A DNA stretch of 64,000 bases from positions 372,001 to 436,000 of the forward strand of contig CAWHOS010000010.1 in NCBI GenBank assembly GCA_963831105.1, given 5' to 3'. The position numbers were made by a program, and so were the translations under genes. Of this stretch, positions 26,841-35,627 are shown one piece after another. The stretch's first letter is position 1, and the number at the start of each line of letters is the position of its first letter. The DNA comes from DATFQI01 sp963831105. GTDB taxonomy: Bacteria; Actinomycetota; Thermoleophilia; Solirubrobacterales; Solirubrobacteraceae. Under the pieces are notes generated by a model. It did no database searches. It had not been told where the DNA came from and saw only the letters and a program-made list of their open reading frames with translations.

Positions 26841-27789
26841 GGCGGTCCCTTCGTCGGAGCTTGTCGAGCGTCATCCCGGCCAGGCTCGCGCCCGTCCGGG
26901 CCGCGCCGATCGGGAGGCCGAGCGCCCGCGTGAGCGGCTCGGCCCGCGCGGCGGCGCCGGTGCGCGGCGCCCCGGCGGGGATCGGGCCGCGCCGGTCCAG
27001 CCACGCCGTCAGCAGCTCGAACGACTCCTGCGGGCGCTCGAGCATGTAGGCGTGGCCGGAGCCGGGCACGATGCACAGCTCGGCGTCCGGGATGCGGTCG
27101 GCGAGCAGCCGGGCGTTGGAGATCGGCGCCATCGCGTCGCGCTCGCCGTGCATCACGAGCGTCGGCGCCCGGATGCTCGCCGAGCCGCGAGGTCGTGTCG
27201 TGGTAGACGGACGCCCACCAGTGCGCCCACACGCCCTGGGGCGTCGCGCGATGGCGGCCGAAGTGGCGCAGCAGCTCCCGCGCCCGCTCGGGCTGCTCGC
27301 GCCGGAACTCGTCGGAGAAGACCCACTCGCCCAGCCACGAGCGCTGCCCGTCGCGCCAGCCGCCGGCCGCCGCGCCCCCGAGCGCGCCGAGCTCGCTTCA
27401 GCGTCGGCCGCGCCGCGCGCGGGCCGCCGGGCGTCGTGCCGCCGAGCACCAGTCCGCGCACCCGCTCGGGGAAGCGGATCGCGAGCTCCTGGGCGATCAT
27501 CCCGCCCATCGAGAGCCCGCACACGTGCGCGCTCTCGACCCCGATCGCCCGCAGCAGGCCGGCCGCGTCCGCCGCCAGCTCCGCCATCGAGGTGGGCTTC
27601 AGCGGCGCGCCCGAGCGGCCCGGAGCCGCGGTTGTCGTAGGTGATGCAGTCGAAGCGGCCGCCGTAGAGCTCGAGCACGGGCTCGAACACCGCCGAGCTG
27701 ATCGTGAAGCCCGTGATCAGCAGCAGCGGCTCGCCGCTCCCGCCGCGCTCGTAGTGGAGCGGGACGCCGTTGACGCGCACGCGCGGCAC
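26821..27789 (-). CDS. Alpha/beta hydrolase (frameshifted)
   Basis: The composite is about 320 aa. GTG start; VRVNGVPLHYERGGSGEPLL opens the fold. LLITGFTISSAVFEPVLELY and CITYDNRGSGRSG precede HVCGLSMGGMIAQELAIRFP (nucleophile G-L-S-M-G). RAPTLVMHGERDAMAPISNA has the acid region and VPGSGHAYMLERPQ the catalytic His. It belongs to the large alpha/beta hydrolase fold-1 family (3-oxoadipate enol-lactonase-like or lipase). The stretch after about residue 260 is an extra C-terminal tail. Frame breaks fall near 27191, 27395 and 27620, each explained by one inserted base. It lies between PHA synthase and the acyl-CoA dehydrogenase in the same operon. Confidence 0.75.
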   Translation of the reverse strand: MPRVRVNGVPLHYERGGSGEPLLLITGFTISSAVFEPVLELYGGRFDCITYDNRGSGPLGRAAEAHLDGGAGGGRGRPAAGDRGRERARVRALDGRDDRPGARDPLPRAGARTGARRHDARRPARGAADAEASSARSGARRPAAGATGSARGWASGSSPTSSGASSPSGRGSCCATSAAIARRPRACGRTGGRPSTTTRPRGSASIRAPTLVMHGERDAMAPISNARLLADRIPDAELCIVPGSGHAYMLERPQESFELLTAWLDRRGPIPAGAPRTGAAARAEPLTRALGLPIGAARTGASLAGMTLDKLRRRDRHVAPHR

Positions 27790-27793
27790 GCGC

Positions 27794-29512
27794 CTACTCC
27801 TTGCACGTAGCTTCCGGGCGCCTCGCCGAGCGGCCGGTAGCCCTTGCCGCCGAGCTGCTTGCGGGCCTTGTGCTGCTCGCCCGAGCGCTCGCCCAGCCAC
27901 GCCGTCCAGTCGTCCCACCACGAGCCCGGCGTCTGTGCTGGCGCTCTTCAGCCACGCCTCGGGCTCCTCGGGCAGCTCGTCGTTGATCCGGAAGCTCGCC
28001 TTCTCGTTGCCCGGCGGGTTGACCAGCGCGGCGATGTGCCCGCTCGTGGAGAGCACGAAGCGGGGGTCGGAGCCGAGCAGGTTCGCCGTCCGGTAGGCGT
28101 TCTGCCACGGCGTGATGTGGTCGGCGATGCCCGCGACGACGTAGGAGTCGACCGTGATCTTCGACAGGTCGATCGGCGTGCCGAGCACGGTCGCGGCGCC
28201 CGGCTTGGTGAGCGAGTTGTCGAGCGCGAGCTCCAGGAAGTCGCGGTGCAGCGCCGCGGGCAGGTTGGTCGCGTCGGCGTTCCAGAACAGGATGTCGAAC
28301 GCCGGCGGCGTCTTGCCCATCAGGTAGTTGGAGACCCAGTAGTTCCAGATCAGGTCGTTCGGGCGCAGCCACGCGAACACGCCGGCGAGCGAGCGCCCGC
28401 TCGAGGTAGCCCTTGCGCGCGGACTCGGCCGTCGCGGCCATCGCCGTGTTGGCGCCCATGAACGCGCCCGTGGTGCCGGCGTTGTGCTGGTCGAGCACGG
28501 TGACGCCGAGCGTGAGCCCGGCGATCCGGTCCTGCTCGCCCTTCGCCGCCAGGTGCGCGACGACGGTGGAGAGCACGATGCCGCCCGCGCACAGGCCCAT
28601 CACGTGCGTCGAGTCGGCGCCGGTGATCGCCTCGACGGCGTCGAGCGCCTCGAGCACCGCGCCGGCGTAGGTGTCGAGGTCCCAGTCGGCGTGGCTGCTC
28701 CGTCGGGTTGCGCCAGGAGATCGCGAACACCTGCTGGCCCTGCTTGACCGCGTACTCCATCATGCTGCGGCCCGGCGCCAGGTCGGCGATGTAGTACTTG
28801 TTGATCATCGGCGGCGTGAGCAGCAGCGGCCGCTCGCGCACCTTCGAGGTCTGCGGCTTGTACTGGATCAGCTCGAACACCGGCGATGCGCAGCACGACC
28901 GCGCCGGGCGTGACCGCGATGTCCTCGCCGACCGTGAACGCCGACGTGTCGACCATCGACGGGATCCGCGGCGGCTTGGACATGTCGCGCGCGAAGTTGG
29001 CGGCGCCGCGGGCGAAGTTGCGACCGCCGGTGTCCAGCGCGGCCTTGAGCACGGCCGGGTTGGTCAGCGGCGCGTTGGAGGGCGCCAGCGCGTCGAGCAC
29101 GTTCTCGGCGGCGAAGCGGACCTGGCGCTCGCTGCGCCAGTCCAGCCCGGCGTCGTCGATCAGCCCGTCGAGCGCCTGGCCCGTGGCGAGGTAGCTCTGG
29201 AGCAGCCGCTTGAAGGCGGGGTTGCCGCGCCACGCGTCGTCCTTGAAGCGGCGGTCGCCCTTGGCCGGCTCGAGCTCGGAGCGCCCGAGGCCGACCTTCG
29301 CCAGCTCCGCGGCGAGCTGCGCGCCGCGGGTGACGACGGTGTCGGGCCGGGTGCGCCAGCTTCGCGGCGAGCTTGACGGCCGCGCGGCCGGGCAGCATCC
29401 GGCGCAGCGGCCCGCGCGTCGCGTCGGTGAGCATCGTGTCCAGGCCGGAGGAGGCCGCGCCCTTCGGCGCGGCCGGCTGCTCCTTCCTCGTTGCCTCGGT
29501 GGTGGCCGCCAC
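27794..29512 (-). CDS. phaC: Class I-like polyhydroxyalkanoate synthase (frameshifted)
   Basis: The composite is about 570 aa. GTG start at 29512. An N-terminal helical segment (PFAM PhaC_N-like) is followed by NPAFKRLLQSYLATGQALDG. The core has YKPQTSKVRERPLLLTPPM, INKYYIADLAPGRSMMEYAV and the lipase-like box GLCAGGIVLSTVVAHLA with the catalytic Cys. FDILFWNADATNLPAALHRD, SYVVAGIADHITPWQNAYR (catalytic Asp) and STSGHIAALVNPPGN (catalytic His) complete the triad. The enzyme polymerises (R)-3-hydroxyacyl-CoA into storage polyester. At least five frame breaks occur (near 29350, 28890, 28700, 28395, 27925), each consistent with a one-base indel; the end reconstructs as GSYVKE. The neighbouring CoA ligase would supply substrate CoA esters. 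Confidence 0.82.
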
Positions 29513-29514
29513 GG

Positions 29515-31039
29515 CTAGCCCGCGACCTTCTCGGGGACCTCGATCTCGCGCTTGAGGATCTTGCCGGTCGGGCCCTTCGGGCAGCTCGTCCAGGAACCAG
29601 ATCTTGCGCGGGTACTTGTAGTTGGCCACGCGCTCCTTGACGTACTCGCGCGATCTCGTCGGCGTCGACCTCCTCGCCGTCGGCGAGCACGACCGCGGCG
29701 CCGACCTCCTCGCCCTTGGAGTCGTCGGGGACGCCGATCACGGCGGCCTCGGAGACGGCGGGGTGCTCGTAGAGGACCTCCTCGATCTCGCGCGGGTACA
29801 CGTTGTAGCCGCCGCGGATGATCATGTCCTTCTTGCGGTCGACGATGAAGAAGTAGCCGTCCTCGTCGACGTAGGCCATGTCGCCGGTAGCGGAACCAGC
29901 CGTCCTCGTCGAGGACCTCCTTGGTGGCGTCCTCGCTTGCCCCAGTAGCCCTTCATGATGTTGTGGCCCTTGATGGCGATCTCGCCGACGGCCTCCTCGC
30001 CGGTGCCCTCGACGTCGTTGCCGTCGTCGTCGACGAGCTTCATCTCGACGCCCTCGATCGGCGTGCCGATCGAGCCCGGCTTGCGCTCCTGGCCGGGCTG
30101 GTTGAACGACGCGACGGGCGAGGTCTCGCGTCAGGCCGTAGCCCTCGAGCACCTCGCAGCCGAACGCCTCCTCGAACTCCTTCATGACCTCGACGGGCAT
30201 CGCCGCGCCGCCGGACATGCACGCGCGCAGCGAGGACACGTCGGCGTCCTCGCGCTTGTCGCAGTTGAGCATCGCGTGGTACATCGTCGGCACGCCCTGG
30301 AAGACCGTGACCTTGTCGCGCTCGATGATCTCCAGCGCCTTGGCGGGGTCGAAGCGCGGGATCATCGACAGGCACGCGCCGACGGACACCGCGCCGTTGA
30401 GCCCGCACGTCTGCCCGAACGAGTGGAACAGCGGCAGCGCGCCGAGCAGGACGTCCTCCTCGGACGCCTCGGCGAGCGTGCGCGCGGAGATCTCGCAGTT
30501 CTTGCGCAGGTTGGCGTGCGTGAGCTCGGCGCCCTTGGGGGCGCCGGTCGTGCCGGAGGTGTAGAGCAGGACGGCGGTGTCGTCGTCCGTCGCGCTCGGC
30601 GACGTCGGCGTCGGGCTCGTAGCTCGCGACGAGCTCCTCGAACTCGCCCGGCTTGACGAGGATCAGCTCCGCGCCGCCCTCCTCGGCGCCCTGGCCGGCC
30701 GCCTCCTCGAAGTCGCCCCACGCGAACAGCAGCTTCGCGCCGGGGTCCTCGACGTAGAACTTCACCTCGCGGCCCTTGAGCAGCGGGTTCATCGGCACCA
30801 CGACGCCGCCCGCGCGCAGGATCCCGTAGTAGATGACGCCGAAGTACGGGACGTTCGGGAGCATGATCCCGACGCGGTCGCCGGGCTCGATGCCCTTGTC
30901 GCGCAGCAGCGCCGCGACGCGCGCGGAGCCGTCGTCGAGCTGCGTCGTACGTGACCACGGTGTCGTCGAGCTTCAGCGCGGGGCGGTCGCCGTGCTCGGC
31001 GGCCGTCTCGGTCAGGATCCCTGCCAGGTTGCTGCTCAT
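29515..31039 (-). CDS. Long-chain fatty acid-CoA ligase (FadD-like, frameshifted)
   Basis: The composite is about 505 aa, ATG at 31039. The N-terminus MSSNLAGILTETAAEHGDRP is followed by VGIMLPNVPYFGVIYYGILR. The adenylate-forming core has LLYTSGTTGAPKGAELTHAN (P-loop), VTVFQGVPTMYHAMLN, EVLEGYGLTET and DEDGWFR-[TY]-GDMAYVDEDG, then VDRKKDMIIRGGYNVYPREI with the conserved GGYNVYP hinge and PKGPTGKILKRE with catalytic Lys. It activates fatty acids with ATP and CoA. Frame breaks lie near 30950, 30598, 30132, 29935, 29890, 29655 and 29580. Its stop is two bases from the PHA synthase start, so the two are co-transcribed. A 14-bp inverted repeat lies 11 bp upstream of the start. Confidence 0.85.
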
Positions 31040-31049
31040 GCGGTGCCGG

Positions 31050-31096
31050 CTCCTCCCAGTTGGTCCGTGTCGTGACGGTTACCCAACTGGGAGGAG
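31050..31096. promoter_or_regulatory. Inverted repeat upstream of the fatty-acid CoA ligase
   Basis: Arms CTCCTCCCAGTTGG (31050-31063) and CCAACTGGGAGGAG (31083-31096) are perfect 14-bp reverse complements around a 19-bp spacer. They stand 11-57 bp upstream of the ligase ATG. Position and symmetry fit an operator for a TetR/FadR-type regulator of fatty-acid genes, or a stem-loop in the leader. The AGGAG on the arm could also overlap a ribosome-binding context on the plus strand, but no plus-strand gene starts here. Confidence 0.5.
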
Positions 31097-31248
31097 AGCA
31101 CCCGACGGGCGTCAGTTGCCGGACGTCCCCTTCGCGCGTCGCCCGGGGCGGTGGATGGGCGCCGCTTGGGAGGAACGCCTCGAGATTGCCGCGGATCGGG
31201 ATCAGGACCTCGCCGACACGCCCCGGCCGGTCGCCCTGCCGGCGGCGG

Positions 31249-33240
31249 TCAGCCCGCGCCGTTGCGCGGCGTGCCGCCGGGCGTGCGGATCAGGTCGTGG
31301 AAGTGCTCGAAGTCGGCCTCGAGCGTGAGCCGGCCCTGCTTGCCGTACTCGAGCGCGACCGCGCGCACGAGGTGGCGCATCCCGATCACGCCCTCGTCGT
31401 CGGCGGCCTGGAAGGCGGCCGACAGCGAGCAGTTGCGGATCGAGCCGCCCGAGAGCTTGAACTGGGTCGCGAGGAAGTCGATGTCGAGGTCCTCGGCGAG
31501 CGGCGCCTCGTCCGGGCAGCAGCAGCCGCCAGATCCGCTTGCGGTCCTCGGCCTCCGGGAACGGGAAGTCGATCACGAAGTCCAGGCGGCGCACGAACGC
31601 GTCGTCGATGTTGCGCCGGTAGTTCGTGGCCAGGATGACCGCGCCCGCGTAGCCCTCCATCTTCTGCAGCAGGTACGCGACCTCGATGTTCGCGTAGCGG
31701 TCGTGCGAGTCCGAGATCTCCGAGCGCTTGCCGAACAGGGCGTCGGCCTCGTCGAAGAAGAGGATCGCGTTGGAGCCGTCGGCGGCGCCGAAGATGCGGT
31801 CGAGGTTCTTCTCGGTCTCCCCGATGTACTTGCTCACGATCGTCGCGAGGTCGACGCGGAAGAGCTCCAGGCCCGAGCTCGGCGGCGAGCACCTGCGCGG
31901 CCATCGTCTTGCCCGTGCCGGACTCGCCGGCGAACAGCACCTTCAGCCCCTGCGTGCGCGCGACGGAGCGCGTCGTAGCCCCAGTCGGAGAGCACGCGGT
32001 CGCGGTGGCGCAGGTAGGCGGAGATCGACTGCAGCAGCTCGAGCTGGCGCTCGGGCACGACGAGGTCCTCCCAGCGGTAGCCGGGCGGGAGCCGGGAGGC
32101 GAGCTCGCCGAGCCGCGAGGAGGAGGCCTGGCGCGAGCCGAGGTCGAGGTCGGCGTGCGTCGGCCGCTGCTCGCCGCGCGAGCCGGCGGCCAGCCGCGCG
32201 ACCTCGGCCGCCTCGACGATCTGGCCCATCGAGAGCCGGAACTTGGCGGCCACGTCGCGCGTGTCCTCGACGCCCGTGAGGTCGGTCCACGCCTGCTGGC
32301 GCTCGGCGTAGGTGGGCGGCGGCGCCTCCACGAGCAGCACCGTGCGGTCGCCGAGCGCGAGCGCGGCGCCGCGCGACGGGGCGGCGATCACCGCGCGCTC
32401 GCGGCGCTCGCTCGAGCGCGCGCAGCAGCCGCGCGCGCTCGGCCGGGTCGAGGTCCTCGAGCCCCTCGAAGACGATCGGCCGGCCCTCGAGCGCGGAGAT
32501 CAGCGCCGCGTCGGCCATCACGTCGCGCTGCTCCATGTCGCGCACGTGCGCGACGACGAGCGGGCGGCCGTAGGCCTTCGCGAGCAGCGCCTCGGCGTCG
32601 GGCCCGCACAGCACGACGGGCAGGTCGCTGGGGCGCGAGAGCATCGCGGCGACCGCGGCGACGTGCTCGTGGCGGCCGGGGTCGTGCGCCGGGAGCGGCG
32701 ACGAGCCGCAGCCGGGTCGGGGTCGGGCAGCTCGTCCAGGCGCGCGCCGAGCAGGTGCGCGGCGAGCCGGTCGGCGACCTTCAGCGGGCGCTCGGCCAGC
32801 GGCGTCTGCGCGTCGCCGAGCAGCTTGACCGCGCCGAGCCGCCGCAGCGGGCGGTCGACGTCGAAGCAGCTCATCACGTCGGCGGCGCTGACGCCCTCGC
32901 CCTCGAGCAGGTGGCCGACAGCCGCGCGCTCGGGAGCTTGCGGGTGACGTCGTCCTGCAGGTAGGCGAACAGGCGGCCGAAGCGCGGGTTGAGCTCCGGC
33001 GCCGCGCAGGTGGCGAGCACCGCGGCGTCGAGCAGGTCCAGCCCGAGCGCGGCGGTGACGGCCTGCCAGCCGGTCGTCGGCGCCCGACGCGGACTCGCCG
33101 CGCGTGAGCTGCAGCGCCGTCTCGTCGGAGATGTAGAGGCCGCGGAACGGGTCGGCCGGGTTGGGGTCGTTGGACGCGACGCGCTGCACCGCGGCCATCA
33201 CGCGGCGGTCGACGAAGTCGAAGCCGACCCTCGGAGTCAT
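31249..33240 (-). CDS. CIS-associated AAA+ ATPase (frameshifted)
   Basis: The composite is about 660 aa, ATG start. The C-terminal half is a canonical AAA+ module with Walker A FAGESGTGKTMAAQVL, Walker B AILFFDEADALFGKRSE, a sensor region VILATNYRRNIDDAFVRR and FPFPEAEDRKRIW. The N-terminal half (SDETALQLTRGESASG; MSRPSDLPVVLCGP-like segments) is a degenerate AAA/winged region as in eCIS ATPases (Afp15/Pvc15). The last 30 residues end GTPRNGAG. These ATPases accompany CIS operons and are proposed to help loading or assembly. At least six one-base indels break it (near 31516, 31880, 31973, 32413, 32700, 32935). It is adjacent to the DUF4157 gene and 12 kb from the main CIS operon. Confidence 0.83.
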
Positions 33241-33251
33241 CGCGCGAACAC

Positions 33252-33800
33252 TCAGGCGATCGAGTCGGCCACGGAGTCGGCCTCGGTCTCGAGCGCGTCG
33301 CCGGGGTTGGAGACGGTCAGCGGGCCGGTGTTGGCGGCGCCGCGCTGCTGCACGACGTGGGCGAGCTCGTGGGCGATCAGGCGGTCGCCGTCGGCCGAGC
33401 CGGGGTTGTACTCGCCCTTGGCGAAGTAGACGTCGGTGCCCGTCGCGAACGCCTTCGCCGAGACGGAGCGGTTGAGCTGATCGGACGTGTCGTCGGTGTG
33501 GACCGTGACGTCGCCGAGCGGCCCGAGCTCGCCCTCGAAGCGGCTGCGCACGCCCGGCGTCCAGCCCGGCGCCGCTGCCGCGGGTGGCGTCGATCCGGCC
33601 CTGCACGTCCGGGTGGACCTCGCCCGTGGGCATGATCCCCGCGCCCTCGCGCGCGAGCGTGTTGCCGAAGCCTGGTTGCCGACGTCGGAGGCGAGCTGGT
33701 GCAGCGGCTGCTCGCGCTCGCGCTCGGCCGGCTGCGGCGGCTCGATCCGATGGCCCTGCTCGAGCTCGTGCTCCTTCTCGTGCTGGGCGCTCCAGCTCAC
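33252..33800 (-). CDS. DUF4157 (eCIS core domain) metalloprotease-like protein
   Basis: The composite is about 182 aa. GTG start at 33800. The N-terminus is charged (SWSAQHEKEHELEQGHR). The DUF4157 core contains HPDVQGRIDATRGSGAG, VRSRFEGELGPLGDVTVHTD, AKAFATGTDVYFAKGEYNPG and the zinc-protease helix LIAHELAHVVQQRG (HExxH). It ends ETEADSVADSIA. DUF4157 is strongly associated with extracellular contractile injection systems and is often the N-terminal marker of effectors. Here it stands alone with no toxin domain fused, next to the AAA+ ATPase. One deletion near 33668 and an insertion near 33560 break the frame. Confidence 0.82.
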   Translation of the reverse strand: MSWSAQHEKEHELEQGHRIEPPQPAEREREQPLHQLASDVGNQASATRSRARARGSCPRARSTRTCRAGSTPPAAAAPGWTPGVRSRFEGELGPLGDVTVHTDDTSDQLNRSVSAKAFATGTDVYFAKGEYNPGSADGDRLIAHELAHVVQQRGAANTGPLTVSNPGDALETEADSVADSIA

Positions 33801-33863
33801 ATGGCGAGCATACGGCCGCGGGTGTACGCGCCCGCAAGGGCTTTCCGGGCAGCCGGTCGGACC

Positions 33864-34023
33864 GAACGTCAACGGCGCTGGGTAGGGAAGGTGAGGGAGT
33901 GCCCGGGGCGCCCTGGTCTCCCTCGAGCGGTCAGTTGTTCAGGCTGAGCCTGAACAATCGACCGCTCGCGTTCGGAGCAGGCGCTGCGGGCGGTTCCCTC
34001 GCTCCCCTACCCAGCCGCACTTG
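33864..34023. repeat. Paired inverted boxes c and d around a palindrome
   Basis: Box c on the plus strand (33864-33890, GAACGTCAACGGCGCTGGGT then AGGGAAGG) and box d on the minus strand (34004-34023, CCCCTACCCAGCCGCACTTG on the plus strand) face each other. They enclose the 45-bp palindrome at 33924-33968. The unit looks like a MITE-sized (about 160 bp) element with terminal inverted repeats. No target-site duplication was recognised. Confidence 0.5.
33924..33968. repeat. 45-bp palindrome, copy 1
   Basis: The 45 bases pair around a central G at 33946: arms CGAGCGGTC/GACCGCTCG outside and TTGTTCAGGCT/AGCCTGAACAA inside, with one A-C mismatch and one G-T pair between. It shares length and core with copy 2 at 50274-50318. 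The position between divergent genes argues against a simple terminator. Confidence 0.6.
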
Positions 34024-34059
34024 GCCCGCGGCGCGCCGACGCCGTAGTCTTACCGGCGA

Positions 34060-34790
34060 ATGCGCAGCGGTGGTGAGACACGACGGAAGGCGTCGCTGCC
34101 GGAGACCATCGGCGCGTGGCTCAAGCTCTGGACGCCGCCGCGCGACGTCGAGGTGCCGCCCGTCCCGGTCCGCGGGCTGCTGATCGGCGGGGCCCTGGCT
34201 CTGGTGCTGCTCGCGGGCGCGGCGGCGCTGATCGTCCCCGCGATCGACGACTCGAAGGAGCGCAGCGCGGCCGCCGACGCCCGCGAGGCCGCCCAGCGGC
34301 GCGCGGAGAGCCGCCGCCGCGCAGATCGCCGAGCAGCGCCCGCGCACGCTCGACGCCGCCTCGCTGCGCCCCGGCTCCGGCGCGTCGGAGACGGAGCGCC
34401 TCGCCGCCCGCGCGACGCTGCTGCAGCGGGCGGAGTCCGCGATCAGCGACGACGCCCGGGCCCGCGCGGACGCCGGCGAGCTGCGAGGGCCGGCCGCAGG
34501 GCGCGGACTGCGAGCCCTACCCGAAGCGATCGGACCGCGCCGACTGGCCCGACCGCGACCTCGAGGCCGCGCGCGGCGTCTACGACTGCCTGGTGTTCGT
34601 GCGCGCGATCGCCTCGACGGACACGAACATCGGCGGCAAGCTCGGCTATCCGTTCCGCGCCGTGCTCGACTTCGAGCGCTTCTCGGTCGCGTGGTGCAAG
34701 ACCAACCCGGTCCCCGGCGAGCGCGTCGTGCCCGACCCGCGCACCGTGCTCGAGCTGCCCAAGGCCTGCCGCGCCGCCGCCCCCGGCTAG
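34060..34790 (+). CDS. Single-pass membrane protein of unknown function (frameshifted)
   Basis: The composite is about 243 aa, ATG start. A short cytoplasmic basic N-terminus (MRSGGETRRKASLPETIGAW) is followed by one transmembrane helix (GLLIGGALALVLLAGAAALI). An Ala/Arg/Glu-rich coiled-coil-like stretch comes next, with RTLDAASLRPGSGASETERL, then a conserved-looking C-terminal domain with two cysteines (DCEPYPKRSDRADWPDRDLE; VYDCLVFVRAIASTDTNIGG; YPFRAVLDFERFSVAWCKTN). The C-terminal part would lie outside the membrane. No family was recognised. Frame breaks occur near 34325 and 34485. It precedes parA by 69 bp in the same direction. Confidence 0.65.
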
Positions 34791-34859
34791 CAGGAGAACC
34801 GGACATCGAGGCGAAAGGCCCTCCTCGATGGGTTCCCCTAACCGTGATCGGAGCACGAA

Positions 34860-35627
34860 GTGACCGGCCAGGCCAAGGTCATCGCCTTCGCCAACCAGAA
34901 GGGCGGCGTGGCCAAGACGACCACCACGTTGAACCTCGCGGCGGCGTTCGCCGAAGAGGGACACCGGGTCCTGTGCATCGACATGGACCCCCAGGGCAAC
35001 CTGACCATGTCGCAGGGCATCGACCCCGACACGCTCGAGGTGTCGATGTTCGACGTGCTCGTGCACGACATGTCGATCCGCGAGGTGATCCGGCGCCGCG
35101 AGGTGGACGTCGCCTGCTCCTCGATCGACCTCGCGGGGGCCGAGATCGCGATGTCGATGAAGATCGGCCGCGAGCGCTCGCTGGACAAGGCGCTGCGGGA
35201 GGTCCGGGAGGACTACGACTTCATCTGCATCGATACGCCGCCGTCCCTGGGACTATTGACGATCAACGCGCTGACCGCGGCCGACAAGGTGATCGTCCCG
35301 GTGCAATGCGAGTATCTGTCGATGCGCGGGCTGATCCAGCTCCAGAACACCCTGTCCATGATCCGAGAGAACCTCAATCCCGACGTGGACATCGCGGGCA
35401 TCCTCCCGACCATGGTCGACTCGAGGACGCTCCACGCCAAGGAGGCGATCGAGATCCTCGAGGAGAACTTCGGGGACCGGGTCTTCGGCGCGCGCATCCG
35501 CAAGACGATCCGGTTTGCCGAGGCGCCGGTGAAGGGGATGTCCGTGCTCAAGTACGACCCGACTGGGACGGCTGCTGACGCCTATCGCCAGCTGGCGAAG
35601 GAGGTGCTCTCGAATGGCAAGCGGTAA
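34860..35627 (+). CDS. parA: ParA/Soj-family ATPase next to ftsZ
   Basis: 255 aa, GTG start preceded by GGAG. The deviant Walker A is FANQKGGVAKTTTTLNLAAA. The switch region CIDMDPQGNLTMSQGI and Walker B-like YDFICIDTPPSLGLLTINAL are intact. CEYLSMRGLIQLQNTL and FGARIRKTIRFAEAPVKGMS follow the Soj/ParA pattern (helix involved in DNA binding; R-I-R-K-x-I-R). No ParB gene or parS site was identified nearby. The stop overlaps the FtsZ start by 14 bp, so the two proteins are translationally coupled. It may therefore act on septum placement (MipZ- or MinD-like) rather than on segregation; this is inference from context. Confidence 0.85.
   Translation: MTGQAKVIAFANQKGGVAKTTTTLNLAAAFAEEGHRVLCIDMDPQGNLTMSQGIDPDTLEVSMFDVLVHDMSIREVIRRREVDVACSSIDLAGAEIAMSMKIGRERSLDKALREVREDYDFICIDTPPSLGLLTINALTAADKVIVPVQCEYLSMRGLIQLQNTLSMIRENLNPDVDIAGILPTMVDSRTLHAKEAIEILEENFGDRVFGARIRKTIRFAEAPVKGMSVLKYDPTGTAADAYRQLAKEVLSNGKR

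Noticed and set aside
31050..31096. Third member of the E1/E2 hairpin family (also has a 19-nt loop)
   Set aside because: The loop lacks the CCCCGCTATA motif and no box precedes it; the equal loop length is likely coincidence.
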